From: Homarus americanus
Lineage: Eukaryota; Arthropoda; Malacostraca; Decapoda; Nephropidae
DNA: 64,000 nucleotides
Direction: 5' to 3'
Assembly (NCBI RefSeq): GCF_018991925.1
Contig: NW_024753848.1
Location: forward strand, 498,001 to 562,000
A program made the translations under genes and the position numbers. How positions within the stretch are numbered: position 1 is the stretch's first letter; every line of letters starts with the position of its first letter. Shown here one piece after another: positions 37,140 to 47,789 of the stretch. The notes beneath the pieces are model-generated. The model worked only from the letters and a program-made list of their open reading frames with translations, searched no databases and was not told where the DNA came from.

Positions 37140-37480
37140 GTAGTGTCATGCCATGACTGTGGACCAGCTGGCTAAGGACTCGGCTGGTTCAAGCAGCAAT
37201 TACCGATGTCAATCAACGCCACAGCGAGTCATAACAGGACTGACCAATGAGACGGACTACGAGGTGGTGTGATGAAGGTGAGCTAGCAGCCGCGAACCAT
37301 CACCCCGCCAGTCGCACTCCGGGCTGGTTAGGTCAACACTTACTGCCATGAGCTGTGTGTGCTGTGGGAGTCCTGCCGTGAGCTGTGTGTGTGTGAGAGT
37401 CCAGTGGTGCCGTGTAAGTGCTGCCGCATGCCATACCAGTGTTGTGTGTTTTGATTATTAAATAGTTAAGTCCACCCTAA
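37140..37480. other. GC-richer unique-looking block of unknown nature
   Basis: Clearly richer in G and C than its AT-rich surroundings, with GAGCTGTGTGTG repeated at about 37350 and 37380. It could be a solo LTR (candidate ends TGTAGTG and CCTAACA, but no target duplication seen), a promoter or an old repeat. Nothing decides between them. Confidence 0.3.
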
Positions 37481-39325
37481 CACGTTAATATCAACCCTAT
37501 TATTCTATTGGAAATAGCATAACATACAGTATACACTTCCTGTATATATATTTTTACTTTCAAGACTTTACCCTCAGGCTTCAATCAATGTGCCTCCAAG
37601 GAAAAGGATTTTGTTCTAAGAATGATGATAAAAATACTATATACAGTACCAATAAAAATAACTTCCATTGCATGTAAACTTAATATTCTGAGCACAATAA
37701 TTATCTACATAATCTTAGTATATGGTTGATTGATGTTGGTACAGAATTACAAACATATTAAATAAAATAATAGTTTTACCTATACTGTAATACCACTTGA
37801 ATTACAATAAAACAAAGAAATATAAAATAATCAAAACACACTGTGGCTGCATGGGTTTTGCAGAGGTGTGGAAACTCCCCAGAAGAAATAATAAAGTGCA
37901 AAGGTTAAATTTACAGTACAGTACATAGCACAACATAAAAGCAGGTGGTGGAAAAGAGCAAATAGTGTTAGACGTCAAGTTGTCACTAACTGAAAACCTG
38001 TATGAAATTAAAGATAGCAATAAAAGACTTTATTTACTTTATTTAAATATTAAACAGGTTAAAGACTACTGTAAAGTTATACCAAATTCATTGTAGTCTT
38101 AATATTTTGTGGCAAAAAAATATATATAACATTGTATTTTAACTATTCTTAAGGTTTTAAAAGTCATTATTACACACATGTAGTTTAAACTATTTACAGT
38201 TCCTACAGTACAGGTATCCTATATTATACCATCTCTCTGTCTATAATATTTCGCTTTAACGATGGTGGTGTAATAAGACCATCCCCTAATTTACGATAAT
38301 AAAAAACATTAATGAACAGTGGTCATAATCCTGCCAATGCATCTCTCAGCACACTTGTCAGCTGTGGGCTATCCATGCAGCCACCCGGTGCACTACAATC
38401 CCAAACGATATTTCAGCCTGTGATGTGTTTTTTTTCAGGAATGTAACCCCATCGTAAATACCTATCTGAACTGCTTAAAGAAATTCAGTTATGTTATTTC
38501 TGCACTTAACAACTAAGGTCTTTAAGTGTAAAACAAGGTTATTGAAAATTTATTGCGTCAACAATAAAAAAATAAGAAACAGAACTCTCTGGGTTGAAAA
38601 TCACACTTAAGTCTGGTCAACAACTGTTTTCACCAGATGATTATTTCCTGTAAAGTGTTATATGTAAGCAACCAATGAATTTGTCTTATGAATAAAGAAA
38701 ACTGTATACTGTACAGTACTATAAAGATAAAAATAAGAACAAATAAGTGTAGGAGTATATTGTATGAGGAAGATGAGTGTTTATCTGGGAGCAGCTGGCA
38801 GGGAGGAGATGAGGGGGTAGTAGGGGTGGGTGGCTCCCTCCCCCAAGATTTCCTTAACACCATGCAATTTCACCATAATTCTCATATAATTTAGGTTTAT
38901 TTGGTACCAGGTTGATTAAATATTATCCTAAAAGAATCCCACACTGAACACCAAGAGTCATTTGTTTACAAAGGGCAAACAGCTGATTGGCTTACCACAA
39001 CATCTATGTTCAACACTTGGTAAAATAGTACAGTACTGTACGGTCGTTTATGATCAACCATAAACCATAAGGGGCCTATCATATGATAACAAAATACTGA
39101 ATCAATAACTAAATATACCTGACGAATGTGGCAACAATGGATCAGCACCAGCCTGCTTAGTAAGCCGAAAGCAAATCTGATTAGACCACTGTAGAGTATT
39201 CAGTAAGTGTGGTTCTTTTCATAGGATTTATTTATTAATCTTCCCATTTCTTAATTTTTTTTTAGTATTTCTGGTAACCAGAGCACCTTAGAGTAAAAAA
39301 TAAAAGTGACTTTCGATATACAGTA

Positions 39326-39810
39326 CAATAAACCCTCGAAGATCCGGACCCGGGAAATCCAGATTTCGGAAAATCCGGACAAATAATTTGGGTATTCTGG
39401 GTTAAGAAGCCTCCTAGAAGTTTCCATAAGAAACATTCCCAAACCAGAGCAAAGAACATTTGAGGCCTGTGGGCACTGCTTGACCAGTCGGTCGCACTAA
39501 GACACAGGTGCCCCAGGAGGTGGGAAACATTATCAGTTGACAATTGTTGTTTGTGGGAATATTATTTCATTCACTCTAGTAATGATACACTGTTTCTTAT
39601 TATGTTATCATAGGAAAATGCATGGTTTATACACGGTAAGTTCCTTTACCTGTATGTGTGTGTGTTTACACACACATACAAAACAGGGGGGCCCCTGTAC
39701 TGTATTTTTGGTGTTTCTTATATCATTTATTGATCACCGGAAAATCTGGACAATCGGCTTTTCCGGACAGGTGGTCCCCCCTTTTAGTCCAGATCTTTGA
39801 GGGTTCATTG
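39326..39810. mobile_element. Tigger-like non-autonomous element, 485 bp
   Basis: Inverted ends are CAATAAACCCTCGAAGATC and, on the other strand, CAATGAACCCTCAAAGATC, followed by repeated TCCGGAC boxes. TA lies on both sides (39324-39325 and 39811-39812). No transposase is seen inside. Confidence 0.85.
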
Positions 39811-40097
39811 TATTGAAGTTCGATTTATCGAGGTTTTACTAAAGCCCCCTATACTGAGAGACTACTGTATACACTTTTATTTTACACAAACACCACACCA
39901 ATAAGTTTTGTTACCAAAGGTGTCAAATGAACAAAAGTCAGATGAGATATGACACGTTGGACAAGAAGAGTTATTAAGCCTTTCTAATAATAATATAATT
40001 TACACACAGTAATTCCAATGCAATGGTTTTTCATAAATATGATAAGGCTACATCATGTACTATCTATCAGATGTTTCCACAACATAACTCACCACAA

Positions 40098-40220
40098 TTA
40101 ACTAGGTAATGTACTGCCTGTTTCACAGAACAGGAATTTGCTCAGCTTCTCATGGATTGTCTGAAGTTGGGTTTTGGTTTCCTCATCGGTGATGTCATCA
40201 TCAAGGTCTGCCATCAATTC
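40098..40220 (-). CDS. CDCA8: Borealin last exon
   Basis: The acceptor is CTTATCAG; it encodes 40 residues from ELMADLDDDITDEETK to GSTLPS and ends with TAA at 40100-40098. A minus-strand AATAAA at 39881-39876 would give a 3' UTR of about 220 nt. Confidence 0.92.
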   Translation of the reverse strand, partial: ELMADLDDDITDEETKTQLQTIHEKLSKFLFCETGSTLPS

Positions 40221-43200
40221 CTGATAAGAGTTTACATAGATTAAAAATATAATCACAAAGTAAAAAACAATTTGCAATAGAATAACTGGCCACGCTTAGC
40301 CCCAAGAGCACTATGGTGGGACAAAATCAGTTTACCAAAAGGAGTATTAACACTTCAGAGTGATAGTCCTTTAACAGGGTGTCTAATGGCCAGACAAAAA
40401 AAAAAAATCCTTGGCTTTTCCCGGTGTATGTTTGAAAAAATCCAGGTACAGTACAGTAATTCTGTATTTATTATAACAGAATAACAAAATTAGAGCTCTT
40501 CAATAATATGTATACTGTACAGTATACTATTGGGAAATTTAATGATAAAAAATATATTAATCAAGAAATTGAAAACCCTGTCTCAACCCAACCCAACCCG
40601 AGCCTAGTGATGAAGATCAACTTGACACACACCCCCCCCCAAAATATTTTCTCCTCGGATTTGTGCAATTCATGTGGGTCGACCTGGACGTTCTAAAAAA
40701 GCCGGAAAATCCGGCAAAAACAGATAAATCAGACTCCTGATACACCTATATGACTCGTGATTAATATGTGGAATAATCTACTGAAATAGTGTCACTGAAT
40801 TATAAAACAATTCATCTCTGACAATACTCACTGCAAAATCAGTAGGTATAACCTGTAATATTTGGTTATTTGATCCCTAACATGAAATATGACAGGTACA
40901 CAAACAATTCAGTTACTGGAGTGGCCTATTTACTGGAATTTGTTCCTAAAGTTTAATTATTTACTTATTATACAGTACATCACTAATTCATGGTAAGATT
41001 GCTGTCAAAATAACAATATTTTGAAGTTGAAACAAATTAAAAAAATTCCAGACTTATTTGTGAAATTCCCAAGTTTTTCCATGTTTTCCAACCCCAAATA
41101 AAATTCCTTGCATTTTCCAGGGTTTCCAGACCAGTAGACACCCTGTTTAACTGCATCCTAAATCACCTGCTGGTTTTTATTTTATCATTTTGTTGTTTTT
41201 CCTACCCAGCCTTTGGGTGTTAACAAAAGGAGTAACCAGCAAGTTCTCTGTGTTGACAATGCTAAGCTTAAGCAAATAAGAGTTTCGAAGTTACCCACTT
41301 CAACTTATCAGATAGAAGTGCCATAACCAGTAACACCTTGGCTAACTCTTACCTGCAAGTCCGATGATCCCAGCTACTGACCATGAATTAAGATGCTCCC
41401 ATTGGTAGTGACACCATTGGTTGATTCGTCACTATCATTGGGAGCGCCTCAATTAGTCGGTGGTGTTTCATCCTGCTAAACACACCTTACAATCCATTAA
41501 TCTTACCTTCTATAGATAAAAAATGCAGAGACGTGAAGACCAAGGTTAAAAAAAAAGAACGTACCTGGACGCGCATCTTACAATTGATGGCGGGTGACAC
41601 TTGCAGGGGTGATCCAGTCAGAGACATTGCCACCTCACCAACCTTGGGTCTTCTCTTGATTGTCCCAGGAGGAAGTGGGGTATGCGGATCAAATTTAGGA
41701 GTCACCATTAATGCCGACAACGACTTCTGACTGATGTTCTGGTTGAATGGAGTTGTGCCCATCTCCTTAAAATCATGAGAGGTTATGAAGGAAACATAAT
41801 GAAAGAATTTAGTGTTGAAATATGGTACTGGACTGTGGATATAAGAGGCTATATTAGGCAGTCATACTCAGGGTACTGGCTAAACTTGCAAATGAAAAAG
41901 AATTGAGCGTCATATTACAATTAGATGATAGCAAGTTTGAGTATGCTATCTATTCAAATTTCACTGTACTGTACTATATATATTCTACTTCAGTGAATCA
42001 ACTTTACACAACATCCTTAACAGACCTGTAGTAAATCTAATCAATATCCTGAAGTGTAGGAATGAAACAGCATAATTGACTTTTTAAATATTCTAAATTG
42101 TGAACCCAGATCCTTAATCATCATGTAAAGTAGTACGTGTGTATACAATTTAAACAAAACCCATCTCTTTTACTCCAAGTGTCGAAAACTGAGGTCAAGC
42201 GTATTTTTGACGTTAAATGACAATTCTTTGGGAAGTGAGAACTAACGTGCTTATATCGTAAATACAGTACATTTACTTTTAAGAAAATGTATATAAATGT
42301 GATTTAAAACTTAAAGGCACAGCAGGGTTAGCAAAAACCTCTAAGAAAACAAATGTGTTTACCGGGGTATTCTTAAATTTTGTTGTTTCGGTTTTAATGC
42401 TACAGGTTGTACCTCTCTAGTCCGGCAACCTCGGGACCTGACCGGTGCCGGACCATGGAAATCCACCCTTTTCCTGGATAGATAGTGACTTGTGCTTATG
42501 CTTGGAAGCACTAGCACCACTTTCTCTGCATCATGGTCTCTTTGAAGACATATTGAAGGGTTAAATGTCATATAGTAGCTTCTCAAATTTCGCGAGTTTT
42601 TAATTCAACGTATTTTATTGGAACACACACAAAAAAATAAAATAAAAAATTTGACGGCGGAAACTTGAATTTCGACGGGTTTGAACGGCCCGCCAACGTG
42701 CAGACGACGTGCATAATCGTGTAAACAGCGTCATTTCTCTTATGTACAAAAGATTCATTTTTGTTTATTACTGAATGTCTTTTTTATTGAATTAATGTTT
42801 ATGTGTGCAAAATGAGCAGTACAATTCATTAATAATACGTAGAATATTAAAACACACGAGGAAATGACACAGCATTGTTTTCGTTGATTACAAAACCAGT
42901 GACTGACTGGTTCTACATATAAAACTGAAGAAAATAAGACCTTGGTTGTAGCTGTAGTAAAATTAATATGGTTGTTTTAAGTAATGTTATTTAATGTTAA
43001 TAAATGGAACAATAGAAGTAACTAACGATAATGGTAAAGAAAAAAGAGAGATTGCATATGTAAGTGCGCATGCGCACACGTGAAAACATATCGTCATTAC
43101 TTTACATAAGAATATGAAAGCAACACTTATTTACTGTTCATATATATTTTAATTAATGTTTCTGAATTTGTTTTTATTGAATTAATGTACGTGTGTGCAA

Positions 43201-46200
43201 AATTAACAATACAATTTATTAATAATACGTGGAATATTAGAGGAGACGACGGCTGCCGGCATTGTTTATGTTAAAGCTTACGAAACCAGTGACTGATTGG
43301 TTCTACATATAAAACTGAAGAAAATAAGACCCTGAGTTTAGCTGTAGTAAAATTAATGTAAAAAATGAATATGGTTGTTTGAAGTACCTGTAATGCAATA
43401 TAAGTTAACCATTAATGGTTGAGAATGTAAGTGCTGTGACGATTAACCAACACTTATTTACTGTGACAATGTGGAATATGGTTTGTTTATGTTAAAGCTT
43501 ACAAACCAGTGACTGATTGGTTCTACATATAAAACTGAAGAAAATAAGACCCTGAGTTTAGGTGTAGTAAGATTAATGTAAAAAATGAATATGGTTGTTT
43601 GAAGCACCTGTAATGTTATTTAATGTTAATAAATGGAACAATATAAGTAGCTAATCATTAATGGTAAAAAAAAGTGAGACTGCGAGTATGTAAGTGCGCA
43701 CATGTGAAAACATATCGTCATTACTCTACATAAGAATATGAAAGCAACACTTATTTACTGCTCATATATATTGAAGGGTTAAATGTTGCACTCTGTATAG
43801 ACAAGCAGAGAGAGAGAGCAGCCGAACTGCCGGATGTAAACAAACCTTAATTTCCCGCGGCTTTGTTGTTGTTTTTTATTTATGGGGATTAGCCCACCCG
43901 GGCATAGGTCACTAACCCACATTGGGGCCTGAGGGGTAAAAATTTAATACTCCTGTAATAATAATAATAATAATAATAATAATTCAGATAAAAAAAGCTG
44001 CCTCTCTACCTATTGGACAAACTAAAATCGTTCCGGACCACGGGAGTTTCCGGACCACAGAATGCCGGACTATTGAGGTACAACTTGTATTATGTTTGTT
44101 TTAATAAGTTTTCAGTACAGTAAAAGTCCAAAAATCTGGATGCCAGAAATCCGGACCACCCGAGAATCCGGACTTTTCGAAAACTCAAACTGGTTTTGTT
44201 TTTGTTTGTTTTTTTAGCTGGCTTTTGTGTATGTGCGCATGCGTGAGCGCCACAGCTGCACAGCGACAACAAGTGACCACGCGGTCGCCACTTTAAAACG
44301 AGCAATCAAACTGTGACAACGTACTGTATGTAATTTTGAGTCCTACTCATTCCATTCACAGAGTACTGTACAAGCCCATAATAATGGCTCCTAAAGTAGA
44401 TAAACTTCGTTGTGTGAAGAGAAAGAAGAACACGTTGAAATTGAGTGACAAACTTGAAATAATTAAGAAACTAGAACGTGGTGTGAGCAATACTGTTCTA
44501 ATGGAAACATACGACATTGGAAAGTCTACAATTTATGATATAAAAAAGGCAAAGAATAAAATTCTAGAATTCACAGCTTTTCCTTTAAAACTGCTCGTTT
44601 TGATAAATGAAGCATGCTATATTTGCTAATGAATAAACTATCAAAATGTACCTGTTCATCTCTTCTTTTTTCCTCCTTAAATTTGAATTTTAAAAGTACT
44701 GCCTGAGAATCCGGACCGGCCCAATCCCCAAGCAGTCCGGATTTTTGGACTTCTACTTTTGTAGTCCTAATTATAACTTTTTATTATGCTATTATCATAA
44801 AAATTACATTCAGGATGACTTAGCAATCATTTATACTCATTTCCATCTCAAAAAATTTCTGTGTAAAGGACGAATTTGAAAAACACGAGCACTGATCAGT
44901 CACCCAGACGACTCCTCCGTACTTAAAGGCAAAAACTATTTTTTTTTTCATTTTAATGCATGGAAACACAATTCTACTTCTACAGTTGAAAGTTTTAAAG
45001 AAGTTATTTAAGTATAGTTGGACAGAGGGGGCAACTTGGCTCCTCTGGACATGTATAATTATGTGATCTGAACACATTAGAATCAGAGGGTCAGAGTCCA
45101 ACCATAAACAGAAGCAGTCACCAGTTATACTGAACAGTGGCAACTTGGCTCCCTTATAATCAGCCCTGTAAGAAAGCTTATAATCACCACTTTCACCAGT
45201 GTATAATAGTTCACATCCATGTATATATAGAACAGCCTTGGCGACATAACACATCCCTGTCTAACACTCACATATATTTTAAATGTTTCACTTTCACCAC
45301 CATTTACTCTTACTGTTGCTCTGCTGTTCTCATAGAATGCTTTTACTGCATTTAATAGCCTTCCTCCCACCCCATACAACTTGTAATACCACCCCACAAT
45401 GCTTTTCTGTTCTCCCTATCATATGGTTTTCCAAATCTACTAGAAATCGTTAAAACCATCTCTAAGTAATGGAAACCAACGAAAAACTTATTAAAGCCAA
45501 CAAAAAAGGTATAATCTGCCAACCCTGCATAGGATTACTGCACAAACCTGAAGTGAAGGATACTGTACACACAACATAATTTCCAAACCTGTTATAACAT
45601 TTTTAACTTGCTACAGGACAGTACTCAGATATGAATTAGGGATGTTGACACCTAACAGGAAATATGGCCACATCTCAGGGCACAAAACAAAACACATCGT
45701 AAAATATAAAACGAGTCTCTGGTGTTATCTGTAGGAGGCAGAATTTGAAGAGCAGACTTCAATAAATAATATCATGTAGGCTCTTGTGCTAATGACACTA
45801 TTCGCCAAAACTGACATAACTGTGTGACGACTTTCCTAATTTATTATTTAGAAACCACCAGATCATTTAAATAAAAACATGATTACTACTTGACCATAAT
45901 GGCAATGATTCAAGCAGTCTTCATCCCGCTCAATAAACTCTCCGGTACTTGATCTCTGCACAATCACATATTTCCGTAAAATCTCACTTAATAACGAGAC
46001 ATATGATTAGGTTATAATGAATACGCTGAAACTCACCCATTTCTTTGCGCGCTGTACCCTGGAGGTGGAGGGTGGGGGTAGTAGGTTGTCAGTCTGGCTT
46101 GTTCCCAACACAGATTTTTGCTTACAACTTCTTGTACCTTGAACATAGATTAAAAACAAAGCTGTAATGATCACCGTGTTACTAAAAAACTGAACTAGAC

Positions 46201-47789
46201 TATTTTTTAAAGTAGATACTGTACAATAAACACAAAACTAGATTATGGGTAACATAACAAGATATTCAAACTTACAAGTATACTGCATGAAAGTTGAGCC
46301 AAGCAACGAAGACACAGTTGTACGAGTCATTGTTATAAAAATACTCACTTCTTGGTACAGGTGGAGGTATAATAAATACATCACAGTTGTCACTTTTTAA
46401 CACTTTGGGTTTGCGTCCCCGTTTCTTGGCAGCAGACTCAAGAACGGTGTCGGCCGCACAGATTAAATTAGCCATACTATTTCTCACAGCTCCACCTTTT
46501 CCTCTCTTATTCTACAAGAAATAAAATACAATTAGTGGGTAAACTAAAAAAAAAAAAGAAAGAAAATATACATACAACTGAGATAGATCTTGATGTCCTA
46601 CTTTAAATCACACCTGGACTAAGCTCAGAGATTCCCAATGAAGGTTTAGGACTAAGAACCCAGGAGAACCCTAACCTAACAGCTGCTGGCTTTTAAATAA
46701 GGATAAGAAGACACTGCAACTCCAGAAGCTAATGAGTCAGGCATCACACTGAACAAAAGTGATCCATTTAAATCCAGCTTAGTTGTCAATTTCATGTTAT
46801 TATGCCCAAATACAAAGTACAATTACATCAACTTTGGAAAACCCACCAATAAATTTATCCTACGTTGAATGACATAAACTTGATGGAAAAATCATAATTA
46901 ACTATAGATAGTTTTCATAAGTCATCTCCCCATTTTGATGAAACCCCACAAAACCTTAAATTATAGTGTATTAGCCAGCATTGTTCACAAACCATATTCA
47001 TATAATCCACCAACAACATATTTTTGGTATTGGCTGGATAACGTAGAAGGTCCGTCTTGAACATGTGTTGGATGTGCTGCTGAATGGCCAGCATCTCGGC
47101 CTCCATTTGTTCCACACGTTTCTCAACTGAAATTCAAAATAGCATTACTCAAATTCTAAGAGGTGTTCTGATTATGAAAACTAATGAAATCATATTAATT
47201 CCTTCTTCTTTTTTTAAAATAGAATTAAAAGTTTATAGCAACATACTGAGACAATGTGGTAACTATGCTGTGTAAAAGTGAAACAACTAATAGATCCAAA
47301 CTTCCACATGAAGGCTGTAAATATGGACATGGAAAACACAGATGGAGACAATAGCTCAGCTCACTACAGTACCACCATTACAATTCATTGATGTCGAGCA
47401 GTACATAGAGATCATTGAAGTGACTGGGAGAAGTTGGACAGATCTTGGGGGCCCTGCTGTAGAAGTGGATACACCGTGGCAGAATAGCTTATTGAGGAGT
47501 AAAATTGAAATTGATAACATATGAGGAAAGGGTCTATGTTTGGTCTTGGTTCTGGTCACCCTGCAATGTGATGTAAGAGCTTGGAGAAGTGAGAAAAGAA
47601 TATATATTGGATAATTAAGTGTAGCTCAACATTTCTTAACCCTGACCTTCGCGATCAAAGTCGTCCAGGAGGAGTTGAAGCTTTTCCTTGCGTTGTTCTT
47701 GGTCCAAATCCGGTTTACCGACGTGGTTATTTGACAAAAAAGGTTTGGCACGGCTGGGCACACGAGACCGCTTCTTTTGCGGCATGTTC
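40098..47789 (-). CDS. CDCA8: Borealin (CDCA8), chromosomal passenger complex subunit, complete
   Basis: Six exons on the minus strand join without phase conflict: 47789-47647, 47126-46993, 46511-46349, 46137-46037, 41765-41565 and 40220-40098. The sum is 286 residues, close to the 280 of human borealin. The N-terminus (RKEKLQLLLDDFDREG, then VEKRVEQMEAEM and LLRYPANTKNMLLVDYM) matches the helical segment that packs with survivin and INCENP. The middle is basic (KKRGRKPK). The C-terminus has VTPKFDP, RRPKVGEVAMSLTGSPL and an acidic DLDDDITDEET followed by a helix, which matches the borealin dimerisation region. Family role: targeting Aurora B to centromeres in mitosis. The assignment rests on these motifs and on exon-phase consistency. 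Confidence 0.93.
40221..41564 (-). other. Borealin intron between coding exons 5 and 6
   Basis: Mostly filled by the 771-bp non-autonomous element at 40375-41145. The remainder is AT-rich without a recognised feature. Confidence 0.75.
40375..41145. mobile_element. Non-autonomous DNA transposon, 771 bp, with 5-bp TTTAA target duplication
   Basis: Inverted ends read CAGGGTGTCTAATGGCC on the left and, on the other strand, CAGGGTGTCTACTGGTCTGG on the right. Exact TTTAA duplications lie outside both (40370-40374 and 41146-41150). An internal second inverted block (AAATCCTTGGCTTTTCC against GGAAAATGCAAGGAATTTT) extends the symmetry. No transposase is seen. The family is unassigned; the ends start CAGGG as in some hAT-related elements, but the 5-bp duplication is not the usual 8 bp. 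Confidence 0.85.
41565..41765 (-). CDS. CDCA8: Borealin exon 5 of the coding set
   Basis: The acceptor is GATTTTAAG and the donor CAG/GTACGT; exactly 67 codons, phase 0 at both ends. It carries VTPKFDPHTPL and VGEVAMSLTGSPLQV, matching the conserved start of the borealin C-terminal domain. Confidence 0.92.
42403..44087. mobile_element. TA-flanked DNA transposon copy 2, uninterrupted, 1,685 bp
   Basis: Exact TA on both sides (42401-42402 and 44088-44089). The left end CAGGTTGTACCTCTCTAGTC and the right end match the copy at 5402-9429, with about 95% identity by eye in the first kilobase. It holds two full and a third, shortened, internal repeat (ACCAGTGACTG boxes near 42894, 43286 and 43505), so it is longer inside than copy 1. 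At 43904 it reads GGGCATAGGTCACTAACCC, the site occupied by the CR1-like element in copy 1. Confidence 0.92.
44118..44761 (+). mobile_element. Tigger/pogo-like element, 644 bp, coding only a DNA-binding domain
   Basis: Inverted ends: left CAGTAAAAGTCCAAAAATC, right (other strand) CAAAAGTAGAAGTCCAAAAA, with AATCCGGAC boxes. TA lies on both sides (44116-44117 and 44762-44763). It contains a single short open frame at 44384-44629. The size and the lack of a DDE catalytic domain make it non-autonomous, probably an internally deleted Tigger copy. Confidence 0.88.
44384..44629 (+). CDS. CENP-B/Tigger-type N-terminal helix-turn-helix protein, truncated transposase
   Basis: 81 residues from ATG at 44384. 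KNTLKLSDKLEIIKKLERG and GVSNTVLMETYDIGKSTIYD match the CENP-B N-terminal HTH that recognises pogo/Tigger ends. The start reads MAPKVDKLRC, like other Tigger/Jerky transposases. The frame then ends after about 20 unrelated residues: no second HTH (CENPB-type) and no DDE domain. It is most likely a relic, although an intact short DNA-binding protein could in principle bind related inverted repeats. Confidence 0.82.
   Translation: MAPKVDKLRCVKRKKNTLKLSDKLEIIKKLERGVSNTVLMETYDIGKSTIYDIKKAKNKILEFTAFPLKLLVLINEACYIC
45215..45397 (-). pseudogene. Non-LTR reverse transcriptase fragment
   Basis: One frame reads LYGVGGRLLNAVKAFYENSR, TVRVNGGESETFK and VRQGCVMSPRLFYIYMD. These match the RT segment just before and through the RQGCxxSPxLF block of non-LTR elements. 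It breaks off after YMD, before the catalytic Asp-Asp block. An old fragment, not the same lineage as the CR1-like copy at 6.7-9.2 kb. Confidence 0.82.
46037..46137 (-). CDS. CDCA8: Borealin exon 4 of the coding set
   Basis: The acceptor is TTCAAG and the donor TGG/GTGAGT; 101 bp gives phase 1 in and phase 0 out. It encodes residues 146-179, Ser/Pro/Thr-rich, with TSRVQRAKKW at its end. Similarity is low, as expected for the variable linker; splice sites and phase are the main evidence. Confidence 0.82.
46349..46511 (-). CDS. CDCA8: Borealin exon 3 of the coding set
   Basis: The acceptor is TTTCTTGTAG and the donor GAA/GTGAGT. It encodes residues 92-145, starting NKRGKGGAVRNSMANL, with AAKKRGRKPKVL (basic, AT-hook-like or nuclear-localisation-like) and FIIPPPVPR. 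Confidence 0.9.
46993..47126 (-). CDS. CDCA8: Borealin exon 2 of the coding set
   Basis: The acceptor is GAATTTCAG; phase 1 in, phase 0 out. It encodes residues 47-91 (VEKRVEQMEAEM through LLVDYMNM), the second half of the helical segment. The donor ATG/GTTTGT is weak but is the only one nearby that keeps phase with the next exon. Confidence 0.87.
47647..47789 (-). CDS. CDCA8: Borealin exon with start codon
   Basis: An acceptor-like TTTCACCCGCAG precedes the exon, so a 5' UTR intron is likely and only GAAC precedes the ATG (47785-47783). It encodes residues 1-46, starting MPQKKRSRVPSRAKP, a basic tail, and ending LLLDDFDRE. The donor is AAG/GTCAGG, phase 1. Confidence 0.92.

Larger units (their letters stand above)
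23289..40097. other. Intergenic region between convergent d4 and borealin genes
   Basis: About 16.8 kb. It must hold the d4 3' UTR at its left and the borealin 3' UTR at its right (minus-strand AATAAA at 39876-39881). In between I see MITEs (25516, 26001, 30605, 35465, 39326), a large foldback element (35663-36196), a GC-richer block (37140-37480), (AT)n at 36366-36383 and short TACAG pentamer runs. Open frames such as 34339-34701 have no recognisable motif or supporting splice structure, so no gene is called. Confidence 0.65.
41766..46036 (-). other. Borealin intron between coding exons 4 and 5
   Basis: Largest intron of the gene (4.3 kb). It holds the second copy of the TA-flanked transposon (42403-44087), a Tigger-like element (44118-44761) and a reverse transcriptase fragment (about 45215-45397). 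The first two are only 30 bp apart. Confidence 0.8.
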
